Source of the DNA: Rhizorhapis sp. SPR117
Lineage (GTDB): Bacteria; Pseudomonadota; Alphaproteobacteria; Sphingomonadales; Sphingomonadaceae
Direction of reading: 5' to 3'
Assembly (NCBI RefSeq): GCF_021742065.1
Contig: NZ_JAKKIE010000011.1
Location: 1 to 64,000 of the forward strand
Length of the DNA: 64,000 nt
A program made the translations under genes and the position numbers. Numbering within the stretch: the first letter of the stretch is position 1; each line of letters begins with the position of its first letter. Positions 35,780 through 45,880 of the stretch are shown here, piece after piece. The notes beneath the pieces are model-generated. The model was given only the letters and a program-made list of their open reading frames with translations. It was not told the origin of the DNA and ran no database searches.

Positions 35780-37458
35780 TCGTCAAGCTTTTCGACTTGC
35801 AGCCCATCGGTGCTGTGCCAGATATAGCCATCACCGCCCGCTTTCATCCAGTCGGAATAAAAATCCTTGGCGGCGCTTTCGCTGGCGAACGGGCCGACGA
35901 CCATGCGGCGTGTCGAGCCCCAGGCGGATGTCCATGCGTCCTTGCCTTTCAGCACTGCCCCGTATTTCTTGCGCATCTTGCCCATGTCGAAGGCGAGTGC
36001 CTTCAGGTCACGGCCAGTGGCGATCTGGACCCAGGTACGCGCGGGATTTTTCGCCTTTGCATCGGCCTCTGCCTTTGCCTTGGCCTTCGCTTCAGCTTTC
36101 GCCTTCGCTTCCGCGTCGGCCTTTGCGCGTGCCTTTGCCTTCGCTTCAGCAGCTTCCGCCGTCTTGCGCTTTTCCGCCTGAATACGCGCAATTTCAGCCA
36201 GATCGACAGGTGCGACGGTTCGGGTGCGCTCTGCCGCAGGGATGGTGACACCGCTCATGATGTCCGCAAGGCTGCGTCCATCCGCCTGCACCTGCCGAGG
36301 GGGCGCTGGAGCCGGGACTGGCGGAGTTGGGCGTGTGGGTGTGCTGGAAAAACCCGGCTGCGGCGCTGTCGCTTGAAGGCGTTTAGTCGCAGGAGATGAC
36401 GGAGGACCAACCAGATCACCGTTGCGACTATGGCTGCTGCGGTCAGCGCTTGTCGCTGGGGGCGATGTCGGGACGGCGGCATCAGCAGCTGGCACCGGTT
36501 GAACCATTGCCGTCCTGGCCGGTTCGGTAGGCCAGGATTGCTTGCCTTTTTTGCTGCGGGACGCTTTCTTTTTCGATGCCGAAGCAGAGGGCGCCGTTGC
36601 TGTGCGGCCCAACGGCTGGCCGCTGGGCACGAGTGCAGTATCCGGCTTTGAATCCCCGGCTGACGGGACGGAAGCTTGCGCCGCTGTCGATGGAAAATTG
36701 CCGAAATGTACGGCGGCCGCACGTTGCGCCGCTGTCAGCATAGGCATTCTGTCCATGAAGGGCTGAATCGCCGTAGCGAGCGATTTGGGCATCATCACCT
36801 GCGTAATATTCCGTGCCTGCTTCGCCTGCCCGTTCATCGCCAGAATGAAGGCGCGGTCTCGCCATGCGGATTTGTCACTCTTGCGCAGCAACGGGTCAAG
36901 GACCCGCTCCGCCTCCTGCCATTTGCCCGATATGCCCAGCGATACGGCGTACCGCCGCAGGATTTTGGGGTCATTGGGGCTGCGCTCAAGCGCCAGCTTA
37001 TAATCATGCTGCGCCCGATCCGTATCACCCACGAGGTCAAATGCCAGTCCCCGATCAGCCGCAATATCCGTATCCTTGACGCCATAACGCGTCGCCTGAC
37101 CAAACAAGCGGATCGCCTCGGTCGGATTTTCCAGCGCCAGCATCGCACGCGCCAAGCCCGCCTTCACCCGGCCATTTTGGGGCGAAACGTCTTCAGCCCG
37201 CGCAAAAAATCCCGTTGCAGCACGGGGGTCGTCAAGCCTCAGCGCAACCTCCCCGGCTCCGATCAACGCATCGACATCGCGTGGATTGGACGCAAGCCTA
37301 CTCAGATAACGGCCAAGGCTATCGGCGTCGGAGGATGGGGGCACCCCAAGCACCGCATTGCTTTCTGCCGACTTGTTCTGGGCAAGGAGTGGCGAGGTGA
37401 GCATTGAACCGGACAGTACGGCCGCCAATGCAACGAATTTTACCGATAACAGTTTCAC
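35776..37458 (-). CDS. Exported TPR protein with C-terminal SPOR domain
   Basis: A 560-residue periplasmic protein. The signal peptide is about MKLLSVKFVALAAVLSGSML to LLAQ. TPR-type helical repeats run from about 35 to 200, then comes a long disordered region rich in Pro, Ser and Ala (about 225-390), an Ala/Lys/Glu coiled segment (about 405-475) with repeating KAKA units, and a SPOR domain (about 480-560, WVQIATGRDL and VVGPFASESAAKDF). SPOR domains bind peptidoglycan stripped of stem peptides at the septum. Its place directly after ftsZ suggests a role in division; dgt downstream is translationally coupled. Confidence 0.85.
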   Translation of the reverse strand: MKLLSVKFVALAAVLSGSMLTSPLLAQNKSAESNAVLGVPPSSDADSLGRYLSRLASNPRDVDALIGAGEVALRLDDPRAATGFFARAEDVSPQNGRVKAGLARAMLALENPTEAIRLFGQATRYGVKDTDIAADRGLAFDLVGDTDRAQHDYKLALERSPNDPKILRRYAVSLGISGKWQEAERVLDPLLRKSDKSAWRDRAFILAMNGQAKQARNITQVMMPKSLATAIQPFMDRMPMLTAAQRAAAVHFGNFPSTAAQASVPSAGDSKPDTALVPSGQPLGRTATAPSASASKKKASRSKKGKQSWPTEPARTAMVQPVPAADAAVPTSPPATSADRSSHSRNGDLVGPPSSPATKRLQATAPQPGFSSTPTRPTPPVPAPAPPRQVQADGRSLADIMSGVTIPAAERTRTVAPVDLAEIARIQAEKRKTAEAAEAKAKARAKADAEAKAKAEAKAKAKAEADAKAKNPARTWVQIATGRDLKALAFDMGKMRKKYGAVLKGKDAWTSAWGSTRRMVVGPFASESAAKDFYSDWMKAGGDGYIWHSTDGLQVEKLDE

Positions 37459-37582
37459 AAAGCGGTCAATAGCAAGCCCTGAGCAGAATAGGAAACAGAC
37501 TGTTAAGACGCACAGGATGGAATGAGCGGCAGGCGCGCCAAATGCCGCCTTCCACCCAATTCAGCGCAAGTTTTCCAGACTG

Positions 37583-39028
37583 TTACTGGTTGTTCTGCCG
37601 ATTCAGGAAACGCGGAATGTCCAGGTCCGACTTGGTGTCATCCTCATCTTCGCTTGCTGCTGCACGAGAGCTGCCGCGCGACAGATTGGACATGCGTTCG
37701 AACAGGGTGCCTCCTCCGCTCGCCACACGCGGTGCCGGGCGAATCGGTTCGGGAGGCGTTTCAACCTCTGCCGGTGCAGGTTCAGGCTCAATGGCTGCGG
37801 CCTCTGATTCATCCGGACCTTCGGCAATAGAACTCAGTAGCAATTCATCCTCATCCACCTCTTCCGCGCCCGTGGAAACAGGCTCAGCCGCAGCTTCCTG
37901 CGATGGCGCATAGGATTCAAATCCCGGCGCGCTTTGCATGCTCGCAGAAACGGATTCCGGCGGTTTCAGTGAATCGATATCGGGAGTCAGTGCGGCTGGC
38001 TGCGGCGCAGCGGCGCGGCCCGGAAAGGTAAAAGCCTGCGTGTGCGACTGGCCGGTGTCCGCCTCATTGTCGATACCCGTAGCGACAACGGAAACCCTGA
38101 TCTTGCCTTCAAGCGCATCGTTGAACGCGGAACCCCATATGATGTTGGCATCGGGATCGACCAGTTCACGAATATGATTGGCCGCTTCATCGACTTCCAT
38201 CAGGCGCATATCTTCGCCACCGGTGATGGAGATGATAACGCCCTTCGCACCCTTCATGCTGACGCCATCGAGCAGCGGGTTGGCAATCGCCTTTTCGGCG
38301 GCTTCCAGCGCACGGCCATCGCCTTCGGCTTCGCCTGTACCCATCATCGCCTTGCCCATTTCACCCATGACCGAGCGGACATCGGCAAAATCGAGGTTGA
38401 TAAGACCCGGCATGACCATCAAATCGGTGATCCCGCGCACGCCCTGCTGCAACACTTCATCGGCCAACTGAAACGCTTCCTTGAAAGTCGTGTTCGGGTT
38501 GGCGATCAGGAACAGGTTCTGGTTCGGAATAACGATCAGCGTGTCAACGTGCTTTTGCAGTTCGACGATGCCCGCTTCGGCCGATTTGGAACGCCGCGAT
38601 CCTTCAAAAGTAAAAGGCTTGGTGACAACGCCAACCGTCAAAATGCCCTTGTCGCGCGCGGCCTTGGCGATGACGGGCGCAGCACCTGTGCCGGTTCCGC
38701 CGCCCATGCCCGCTGCAATGAAACACATATGCGCGCCATTCAGGGCGCTTTCGACGCCGTCGATAGTTTCTTCCGCCGCCGCACGACCGATTTCCGGGCG
38801 CGATCCCGCACCAAGCCCTTCAGTAATTTTCGGACCGAGCTGAATGCGCCGTTCGGCAGGAGAGGCATTGAGCGCCTGCGCATCGGTATTGGCGACGATG
38901 AAATCGACCCCCTCGACCCGCGCGGCAATCATGTTGGCAATCGCGTTTCCACCTGCTCCGCCGACGCCGATTACGGCGATCCGGGGCTTCAGCTCATCTA
39001 CATGCGGAGGGCCGATTTCAATGCTCAT
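37583..39028 (-). CDS. ftsZ: Cell division protein FtsZ
   Basis: The tubulin-like GTPase that forms the division ring. The 481-residue protein has the GTP-binding loop GGGTGTG (109-115) and the T7 synergy loop region near [10 protein letters not shown]. After the polymerising core (to about 320) comes a long disordered acidic and proline-rich linker, much longer than in E. coli, as usual in alphaproteobacteria. The terminal peptide is [13 protein letters not shown], the binding site for FtsA and others. It is the last gene of the dcw cluster; 107 bp separates it from ftsA, enough for its own promoter. Confidence 0.97.
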   Translation of the reverse strand: MSIEIGPPHVDELKPRIAVIGVGGAGGNAIANMIAARVEGVDFIVANTDAQALNASPAERRIQLGPKITEGLGAGSRPEIGRAAAEETIDGVESALNGAHMCFIAAGMGGGTGTGAAPVIAKAARDKGILTVGVVTKPFTFEGSRRSKSAEAGIVELQKHVDTLIVIPNQNLFLIANPNTTFKEAFQLADEVLQQGVRGITDLMVMPGLINLDFADVRSVMGEMGKAMMGTGEAEGDGRALEAAEKAIANPLLDGVSMKGAKGVIISITGGEDMRLMEVDEAANHIRELVDPDANIIWGSAFNDALEGKIRVSVVATGIDNEADTGQSHTQAFTFPGRAAAPQPAALTPDIDSLKPPESVSASMQSAPGFESYAPSQEAAAEPVSTGAEEVDEDELLLSSIAEGPDESEAAAIEPEPAPAEVETPPEPIRPAPRVASGGGTLFERMSNLSRGSSRAAASEDEDDTKSDLDIPRFLNRQNNQ

Positions 39029-39135
39029 AAACTTGCTCCCTGTGCCTCACTTCGACGTGAAGCATAACCTTGATGTAACTCATGCACTATCTGACTTGGC
39101 GAATCATCTTAAAACTAAGCATTAACCATATTTCA

Positions 39136-40398
39136 TCAGTAATTCGTCCGAAATGCGGTGATAAGCCTTTGAAGTATTGCCGAACCGGGTGCCTTGTGCA
39201 CTGTCTGCCGCGAGGAAGGCAGCCACCGCAGGTCAACCGGATTGGACGCCCCGTACAGCGCAAGTCCGGAGAGCGTTGCAAAGGCTGGACCACTATGCGC
39301 CTCAGGCAAGCCTGTCAGACCGCGCGGACGCCCGATTCTCACTGCCCGGCCAAGCGCGCTCTGGGCATAATCGGCGATACCTTTCAGTTCGGCACCGCCG
39401 CCGGTCAGCACTACCTGACGTCCCACAGGACCAGTAAAGCCAAGCTCCGTCAATACCTTGCCGATTTCGCCCATCAGATGATCGAGTCGCTGGCAGATGA
39501 TACCGACAAGCTGCGCGCGGGTGATGCGGCCTCCCTCTAAACTCTGGCCATCGCTTGACATGGGCGCGATCTCAATCATCTCGCGGTGGTCGCGCGGCGA
39601 CTGATTGGCCGATCCGTAAAAGCATTTCATCCGTTCTGCCTGACTGCGCCGTACACCGAAGGCCGAGGCGATATCGTCCGTAATATCCGCCGCCCCATAG
39701 GGCAGAGAGGCAAGCCCAAGCAACATGCCGCCAGCAAAAAGCGACACATTGGTCACTGCCGCGCCCAATTCCACCAGCGCGACGCCGAGATCCCGTTCCT
39801 CATCCGACAGGCACGCCACACCGGTAGCGATAGGCGAGGCGACAATGCTGTTCACTTCCAGATGCGCCGAACGCACGCACATATCGAGATTGCGCAACGG
39901 GCTGCCGTCGGCAAGAATGACGTGGATATCGACGCCAAGCCGGTCGGCGTGAAGGCCCAGCGGCGTCTTCACGCCGGTCAAACCATCAAGCGTATAAAGC
40001 GTCGGCTGCGCATGCAGGACCATCCGGCCATCAGGGTCGATGCTCTGACGGCCCGCTTCGAGCAGGTCGTCGATATCCTGTTGCTCGATGCGGTGGCCGC
40101 CCAGTTCGACCTCCACGCTGGCAATGTCGCTGGCCAGTCCGCCTGCCGAAAAATTGACCCACACATCCTCGATATTGGTGCCAGCGATGCGCTCCGCCTG
40201 TTCAACCGTTTCGCGCACGGCCTGTTCGGTCCGCTCCATATCCGCAATATAGCCGCGCCGCACCCCCCGGCTTTCGCGCTGGCCGGTGCCAAGAACGATG
40301 AGTTCACCCTTGTCGCCGACACCAGCGATCAGGGCGGAAATTTTCCATGACCCGATATCAAGCGCGGTAATCAGCTTGTCATATCGCGGCTGTGCCAT
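39136..40398 (-). CDS. ftsA: Cell division protein FtsA
   Basis: An actin-like ATPase that tethers FtsZ to the membrane. The 420-residue protein starts ALDIGSWKISALIAGV (phosphate 1 loop), with the second nucleotide motif around VVLTGGGAELKGI and SHIA-type region replaced by the FtsA-specific 1C domain. The C-terminal amphipathic helix (LQRLITAFRTNY) is the membrane-binding anchor. It lies 3 bp after ftsQ, co-translated. Confidence 0.95.
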   Translation of the reverse strand: MAQPRYDKLITALDIGSWKISALIAGVGDKGELIVLGTGQRESRGVRRGYIADMERTEQAVRETVEQAERIAGTNIEDVWVNFSAGGLASDIASVEVELGGHRIEQQDIDDLLEAGRQSIDPDGRMVLHAQPTLYTLDGLTGVKTPLGLHADRLGVDIHVILADGSPLRNLDMCVRSAHLEVNSIVASPIATGVACLSDEERDLGVALVELGAAVTNVSLFAGGMLLGLASLPYGAADITDDIASAFGVRRSQAERMKCFYGSANQSPRDHREMIEIAPMSSDGQSLEGGRITRAQLVGIICQRLDHLMGEIGKVLTELGFTGPVGRQVVLTGGGAELKGIADYAQSALGRAVRIGRPRGLTGLPEAHSGPAFATLSGLALYGASNPVDLRWLPSSRQTVHKAPGSAILQRLITAFRTNY

Positions 40399-40401
40399 GG
40401 C

Positions 40402-41331
40402 CTAACCCTCCCCATCCGCCAGGTTTTCAGGCGTCACGGCCTCGTCCTTGCTTTTTACAGCCATGGCATCCTGCGTCTGGGGTAGGCGCAAGACAAACTT
40501 GTCGGGATCGCGCATATCGAAACGTACAATCCCGCGCCCCAACAGCCGGTTGACGCCATCCATGCGGGCGAAATTGACCAGCGCCGCCGACGCCTCCCCG
40601 CTACCTTCGGGCAGGGACAACGTCTCGCCAGTCTGGAAACGCAGATCCCAGCGGCGATTGCCCACCCATGTCGCACCAGCCAGCATCGGCTTCAGGGCCG
40701 GAGCCGCCGCCATCAATGTATTGAGCGCCGCTGTGTGCATATTGGCATTGGGTCCAACGACCAGCGGCAGATCGGGCATGCTGGACAGATCGACCGGCTG
40801 CAACACCGTACCGCGCACGTCCACCAGACTCAGCTTTCCCTTGTTTTGCCAGACCGCCACCGGCTTGCGTTCGACAATGTCGATGACCAGTGTGTCGGGC
40901 AGGCGGCGGGATACGCGCGCATCCTCCACCCAGCCAAGCTTCATCAGGTCGCTGCGCAACTTCTCAAGATCGACCGAGGGCATGGAGCGTTCATGCTGAC
41001 CCAGGGCGATGGCATACACCGGCAGTTCGTCCATCCGTTCGATGCCGCGCACTTCCACCTTTTTAACTTCGAAGCCAGCTTTGCGGGCCAAATCGGAAAA
41101 TTCCTGATGCGCTATGCCGGGCAGGCCCATGAACCAGGAAAGACCGCCCAGCGATGCAGCGATCAGCAACATGATTGCCCAGGTCCCGATCTTGTGAAGC
41201 GTTACATCACTGAACGGCAAACCAGCCAAAAACCGATCGACCCGCGACCGGCGCTTAAGAGAGCGTCCGGGCGACTTGCGTTTGCCCTTGCGACTGGTTG
41301 CACCGCCGCGCCTGATCGTTGCCGCGCTCAT
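40402..41331 (-). CDS. ftsQ: Cell division protein FtsQ
   Basis: A bitopic division protein (309 residues): a long basic cytoplasmic N-terminus rich in Arg/Lys (about 1-45), one transmembrane helix (about 50-70), then a POTRA domain beginning VKKVEVRGIERMDEL and a beta domain. It recruits FtsB and FtsL. The start overlaps the ddl stop by ATGA. Confidence 0.93.
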   Translation of the reverse strand: MSAATIRRGGATSRKGKRKSPGRSLKRRSRVDRFLAGLPFSDVTLHKIGTWAIMLLIAASLGGLSWFMGLPGIAHQEFSDLARKAGFEVKKVEVRGIERMDELPVYAIALGQHERSMPSVDLEKLRSDLMKLGWVEDARVSRRLPDTLVIDIVERKPVAVWQNKGKLSLVDVRGTVLQPVDLSSMPDLPLVVGPNANMHTAALNTLMAAAPALKPMLAGATWVGNRRWDLRFQTGETLSLPEGSGEASAALVNFARMDGVNRLLGRGIVRFDMRDPDKFVLRLPQTQDAMAVKSKDEAVTPENLADGEG

Positions 41332-42248
41332 AATGCTTCCTCCACAATCTGCTCGACCAGTTCGGCGTAATCGATCCCAAGCCTTGCGGCCTGTTCGGGG
41401 ACGAGGCTGAGCGGCGTCATGCCCGGCTGAGTGTTGACTTCCAGCAGGAAAAGACCCGCAAGGCCGCGTTCATCGTCCCAGCGAAAGTCCGACCGGGACG
41501 TCCCCTTGCAGCCCAGAAGCTGATGCGCCTTGAGTGCAATCGCCTTGCAAGCCTCTGTTATGTCATCAGGAATCTCTGCCGGGCAAATATGATCCGTCAT
41601 GCCGTCAGTATATTTGGCGTCGAAATCGTAAAAACCGCTCTTGGGGCACAGTTCAGTCACCAGCAAGGCCCGACCACCCAAAACAGCCGTGGTAAGCTCA
41701 CGCCCACGGATGAAGGGTTCGGCGAGCAGATGATCGAATTCCTGCCACGGCCCTGCGACATCGCGGCCAACAGGCGCCCCGTAATTACCATCCTCCGTCA
41801 CAATGGCGACACCGACAGAAGACCCCTCGTTCACCGGCTTGAGCACATAGGGGCGCGGGAGCGGATCGGCGGCATAGAGGCTTTCGCTCTCCACAATCAA
41901 GCCATCGGGCATCGGAATACCGTGAGGGACGAGCGTCTGCTTGGTCAGCTGCTTGTCGATGGCGATGACCGAGGCGGCAAGACCGCTATGGGTGTATTTC
42001 AATCCCATCAGGTCCATCATGCCCTGAACAGTGCCGTCCTCACCCGGGACGCCATGCAGCGCGTTGAAAACGACATCAGGCGCGACTTCGGCGAGCCGGG
42101 CAGCGACATCATGGCCCATATCGATGCGCGTAACCTTGTGTCCCCGGCTTTCAAGCGCCCTAGCCACGCCCTCCCCACTCATCAGCGAAACGGAGCGTTC
42201 AGCGGACCAGCCGCCCATCAGCACCGCGACATGCCAGGGGCCTCTCAT
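41328..42248 (-). CDS. ddl: D-alanine--D-alanine ligase
   Basis: ATP-grasp enzyme forming the D-Ala-D-Ala dipeptide of the cell-wall stem peptide. In the 306-residue protein HVAVLMGGWSAERSVS is the N-terminal signature, NALHGVPGEDGTVQG the substrate loop, and VLKPVNEGSSVGV plus LEVNTQPGMT the ATP/metal sites. It belongs to the dcw cluster between murB and ftsQ. The gap to murB, 136 bp, is the only long one inside the mur part and holds a dispersed repeat. Confidence 0.96.
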   Translation of the reverse strand: MRGPWHVAVLMGGWSAERSVSLMSGEGVARALESRGHKVTRIDMGHDVAARLAEVAPDVVFNALHGVPGEDGTVQGMMDLMGLKYTHSGLAASVIAIDKQLTKQTLVPHGIPMPDGLIVESESLYAADPLPRPYVLKPVNEGSSVGVAIVTEDGNYGAPVGRDVAGPWQEFDHLLAEPFIRGRELTTAVLGGRALLVTELCPKSGFYDFDAKYTDGMTDHICPAEIPDDITEACKAIALKAHQLLGCKGTSRSDFRWDDERGLAGLFLLEVNTQPGMTPLSLVPEQAARLGIDYAELVEQIVEEAL

Positions 42249-42266
42249 AAAAATACTCCATGAGGT

Positions 42267-42358
42267 TCGTCATTCCCGCGAAGACAGGAATCCATCCCCT
42301 GACCCATCCGCCAGACGCGCAGTCGGGAGATGGATCCCCGCCTTCGCGGGGATGACGA
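42267..42358. repeat. 92-bp dispersed palindromic repeat between murB and ddl (copy 1)
   Basis: TCGTCATTCCCGCGAAGACA at the left end faces CCTTCGCGGGGATGACGA at the right, with ATCCATC and GATGGATC inside; the arms form a near-perfect 30-bp stem. The same 92-bp length and the same ends occur at 60328-60419. Such TCATTCCCGCGAAGGCGGG repeats are common in proteobacterial intergenic regions and are often taken as remnants of non-autonomous elements. Confidence 0.88.
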
Positions 42359-42384
42359 AGAATATGTGGCAGGGGATATGCTAC

Positions 42385-43287
42385 TCATCTCTTCACCCCG
42401 ATGCGCTGAATTTCCCAATCCAGCGTGATGCCGCTCTTTTCCTTCACTCTTGCGCGCACATCCTCGCCCAGCGCCTCAATGTCGGCACTCGTTGCGCCGC
42501 CAAGGTTCAAAAGGAAATTGCAGTGTTTCTCCGACACCTGCGCCGCGCCTCTGGTCAGGCCCCGGCAACCCGCTTCATCAATCAGGCGCCATGCCTTGTC
42601 GTCGTCCGGATTCTTGAAGGTCGATCCGCCCGTGCGCGAACGCAGCGGTTGGGATGCCTCGCGTTCGGCGGCGATGCGGTCCATTTCCGCACCGATCACC
42701 GCTGAGTCACCGGGCGCCCCTTCAAACAGCGCTTCGACAACGACGCATCCTTGGGGAAGCTCACTATGGCGATAGCTGTAACCAAGACGATCAGCTTCCC
42801 AAGTCTCAATCCGGCCATCGCGTAGAACCAGCGTGCATTCGATCAGGATGTCGCTGGCTTCGCGGCCATAAGCACCCGCGTTCATCCGCACCGCGCCACC
42901 GACGGTGCCCGGAATGCCGCGCAGAAATTCAAGGCCCGCGATCCCCGCATCGCGCGCGGCGCTCGCCACGCTGATGCCCATGGCGGCGGCCCCCGCACGG
43001 ATGCGATTGCCGGGTTCGACCACCACCTTGGCCATGGCTTTGGGCAGGCGAACAACCACACCAGCCACGCCACCATCGCGAACGATCAGATTGGACCCGA
43101 CCCCAACCGGCAAGACCGGAACGGAAGGATCGAGGTCCCGAAGGAACCCCGCCAGATCGTCAACATCCTTTGGCCGCACCAGATATTCCGCCGGGCCGCC
43201 GGTGCGGAACCAGATGAAGTCGGCAAGGCTGCCCTTTTCCTCTATACTGCCATGAAGGCGAGGAAGGGTGGCAAGGCCATTCATCAT
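42385..43287 (-). CDS. murB: UDP-N-acetylenolpyruvoylglucosamine reductase MurB
   Basis: FAD-dependent enzyme that reduces UDP-GlcNAc-enolpyruvate to UDP-MurNAc. Its 300 residues show [13 protein letters not shown], the FAD-loop [31 protein letters not shown] and the catalytic-site [16 protein letters not shown] motif (here [12 protein letters not shown]). It is a type I/IIa-like short form. The ATG at 43287 overlaps the murC stop (ATGA); the frame extends upstream inside murC without support. Confidence 0.95.
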   Translation of the reverse strand: MMNGLATLPRLHGSIEEKGSLADFIWFRTGGPAEYLVRPKDVDDLAGFLRDLDPSVPVLPVGVGSNLIVRDGGVAGVVVRLPKAMAKVVVEPGNRIRAGAAAMGISVASAARDAGIAGLEFLRGIPGTVGGAVRMNAGAYGREASDILIECTLVLRDGRIETWEADRLGYSYRHSELPQGCVVVEALFEGAPGDSAVIGAEMDRIAAEREASQPLRSRTGGSTFKNPDDDKAWRLIDEAGCRGLTRGAAQVSEKHCNFLLNLGGATSADIEALGEDVRARVKEKSGITLDWEIQRIGVKR

Positions 43288-44711
43288 GCGGGAACGCCCC
43301 GTTTCGCCTTGATGGCGTCGGCAAGGCCCGCTGCCCATTTGGTGATATCGCCCGCGCCAAGGCAAATGATCATGTCGTTGGGTTCAATCTGCGCCGCGAG
43401 CTTTTCCGCCAGATCGTCGACATTCTCGATAGTCGCCACCGAACGATGACCCCGCCGTCGCAGGCCCGCAACCAGCTCTGCCGAATCGACACCCTCAATA
43501 GGCGCTTCGCCCGCCGCATAGACGGGCGCGGCATAAACAATGTCCGCATCGTTGAACGCCTGCTTGAATTCAGCCATCAAGTCGTGGAGGCGCGTATAGC
43601 GGTGTGGCTGGACAACCGCGATCACCCGACCCTGCGCGCCTTCACGTGCAGCGGCCAGCACGGCGCGGATTTCGACGGGGTGATGACCATAATCGTCGAT
43701 GACCGACACCTTGCCGCCGGGCAGGTCAATCTCGCCGACCTTGGTAAAGCGTCGCTTAACGCCCCCAAATTGCGCGAAGCCGTTCTGAATGGTCACATCG
43801 TCAATGCCCATGTGCAACGCAACGCCGACCGCAGCCATGGCATTGAGGACATTGTGGCGACCCGGCATTGGCATTTCGATGCCGTCGATCCGTCGCATGG
43901 AGCCGTCGCGCTCGCGGATCACGACATCAAAGCGGTTGCCGCCGGGAACCGGCTGCACATTTTCACCGCGAATATCGGCCTGTGCTGAAAAACCATAAGT
44001 CACGATCCGGCGATCCTGCACGCGCGGCAGTATTGCCTGCACCTCCGGATGGTCCAGGCACAATAAAGCCGCGCCATAAAAGGGGACGTTTTCGACGAAT
44101 TCGACGAAGGCATCCTTTACTTTGTCGAAGCTGCCATAATGGTCGAGATGTTCCGGATCGATGTTGGTCACCACCGCAATGGTGCCATCGAGGCGCAGAA
44201 AACTGCCGTCGCTTTCGTCGGCTTCCACCACCATCCAGTCGCTCGCACCCAGGCGCGCATTGGAACCATATTGATTGATGATCCCGCCATTGATGACGGT
44301 GGCGTCGATGCCACCTGCATCCAGCAAGGCGGCAACCATCGACGTGGTGGTCGTTTTGCCATGCGTGCCCGCAATCGCAACCGTCGATTTAAGGCGCATA
44401 AGCTCAGCCAGCATTTCGGCGCGGCGAACAACCGGAATGCGGTTTTCAAGCGCCAGATCGACCTCAGGATTGCCGCGCTTGATCGCGGTTGAAGTGACGA
44501 CAACAGTGGCATCGCCCAGATTTTCGGCCTTGTGGCCGATCATCACCTTGATCCCCTTGTCGCGCAGGCCTTGCACCACATACCCTTCGGCAATGTCGGA
44601 ACCCTGCACCTTGTAACCCATATTGTGCATCACTTCGGCAATACCCGACATGCCAATGCCGCCGATACCGATGAAGTGAATGGTGCCTATGTCCGTCGCA
44701 ACGCCCCTCAT
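43284..44711 (-). CDS. murC: UDP-N-acetylmuramate--L-alanine ligase MurC
   Basis: Adds L-alanine to UDP-MurNAc. The 475-residue Mur ligase has [17 protein letters not shown] at the N-terminus, the ATP loop [12 protein letters not shown], and [12 protein letters not shown] in the C-terminal domain, a MurC mark. Overlaps murG upstream and murB downstream by 4 bp each. Confidence 0.97.
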   Translation of the reverse strand: MRGVATDIGTIHFIGIGGIGMSGIAEVMHNMGYKVQGSDIAEGYVVQGLRDKGIKVMIGHKAENLGDATVVVTSTAIKRGNPEVDLALENRIPVVRRAEMLAELMRLKSTVAIAGTHGKTTTTSMVAALLDAGGIDATVINGGIINQYGSNARLGASDWMVVEADESDGSFLRLDGTIAVVTNIDPEHLDHYGSFDKVKDAFVEFVENVPFYGAALLCLDHPEVQAILPRVQDRRIVTYGFSAQADIRGENVQPVPGGNRFDVVIRERDGSMRRIDGIEMPMPGRHNVLNAMAAVGVALHMGIDDVTIQNGFAQFGGVKRRFTKVGEIDLPGGKVSVIDDYGHHPVEIRAVLAAAREGAQGRVIAVVQPHRYTRLHDLMAEFKQAFNDADIVYAAPVYAAGEAPIEGVDSAELVAGLRRRGHRSVATIENVDDLAEKLAAQIEPNDMIICLGAGDITKWAAGLADAIKAKRGVPA

Positions 44712-45880
44712 GCCGGAATTCCCTGCATGTTGATGGCAGGCCGTATTTTCTGTGTACGAACACGCAATGGATCGTTCATGATCGGCGCAGAGCCAATGCT
44801 TTCAAGCAGATCGGCAAGATCGCGCGCCGCATTGGGACGGCCGCAGTTTTTTGCGCGCCGCGCGGCGTTTTGAAGCGCGCCGGGTTCCAGCGCCAGTTTT
44901 TGCATTTGTTTGGCAAGCTCCACAGGGGTGAATTTCGATTGCGGAATTGACCGCGCGCCGCCGCTGGCGACCATTTCGCGGACATTCACGGTCTGGTGAT
45001 CATCCATCGCGCTGGGCAACGGAACCAGAATGGCGGGGCGTCCAGCGGCCGTCAATTCGGCAATGGTCGATGCCCCCGCACGTGCGACGACCAGATGCGA
45101 CCAGCCAAGCCGTTCGGGCAGATCGGGCAAATAGGTGGCAAGGTCGGCCGGAATTTCCAGCTCCGCATAGCGTTCACGTACCTTTTCAATGTCCTCGACC
45201 CGGCATTGCTGTGTCACCTGCAACCGGCGGCGCAGCGCGATGGGCAAAAGGCCAAGTCCTTCCGGCACGACACTTGACAATATGCTGGCCCCCTGACTGC
45301 CTCCGGTCACCAGCAAGCGGAAAACACTATCCTCGTTGAACGTGGGAAAAGCCTCGTCACGCAACGCCAGCACCGCCTCACGAACCGGATTGCCGACCAG
45401 ATGCACCTTGTCCATAAACTTGTCGGCCAGCCGTTCAACATCGGGATAGGCGGTCGCAATGGCATTGACCCTGCGCGCCAGCAAACGATTGACCCGGCCA
45501 AGCACGGCATTCTGCTCGTGCACAACCGTCGGGATATTCTCTTTCAATGCGGCCAATAGCGCGGGAAGCGCGGGATAGCCGCCAAAACCGACCACGACCG
45601 AAGGCTCAAAAGTTTCATAAAGACGCCGGGCCATATCACGTCCGGCCTTGATATTGCGCAATCCCTTCAGCCAGCCGACCGGACCGCCCGCCATCCGCCC
45701 GGCGGGAATGATGTGCGTTTGCCCACGGTCGAATATGCCGGGGATCTTTGCGCCGCGTTCATCAGTGACCAAGGCGACGTGATGGCCGCGCTCCATCAAT
45801 TCCACCGCGACCGCATGTGCCGGGATCATATGGCCGCCGGTTCCTCCGGCTGCCAGCACATAGTGGCGGGAAAGGGTCAT
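44708..45880 (-). CDS. murG: UDP-GlcNAc transferase MurG
   Basis: Peripheral inner-membrane glycosyltransferase that adds GlcNAc to lipid I to make lipid II. The 390-residue protein starts [18 protein letters not shown] (first G-loop), then [10 protein letters not shown] and [10 protein letters not shown], with the C-terminal donor site [24 protein letters not shown]. The start ATG 45880 overlaps the ftsW stop by ATGA, and the first 29 residues of the longer frame are not used. Confidence 0.96.
   Translation of the reverse strand: MTLSRHYVLAAGGTGGHMIPAHAVAVELMERGHHVALVTDERGAKIPGIFDRGQTHIIPAGRMAGGPVGWLKGLRNIKAGRDMARRLYETFEPSVVVGFGGYPALPALLAALKENIPTVVHEQNAVLGRVNRLLARRVNAIATAYPDVERLADKFMDKVHLVGNPVREAVLALRDEAFPTFNEDSVFRLLVTGGSQGASILSSVVPEGLGLLPIALRRRLQVTQQCRVEDIEKVRERYAELEIPADLATYLPDLPERLGWSHLVVARAGASTIAELTAAGRPAILVPLPSAMDDHQTVNVREMVASGGARSIPQSKFTPVELAKQMQKLALEPGALQNAARRAKNCGRPNAARDLADLLESIGSAPIMNDPLRVRTQKIRPAINMQGIPA

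Noticed and set aside
34595..35827. 410-codon plus-strand frame opposite dgt
   Set aside because: Antisense to a gene with intact HD motifs; composition is that of a shadow frame.
38042..39067. 341-codon plus-strand frame opposite ftsZ
   Set aside because: Antisense to ftsZ with all tubulin motifs; no ribosome-binding site or family likeness.
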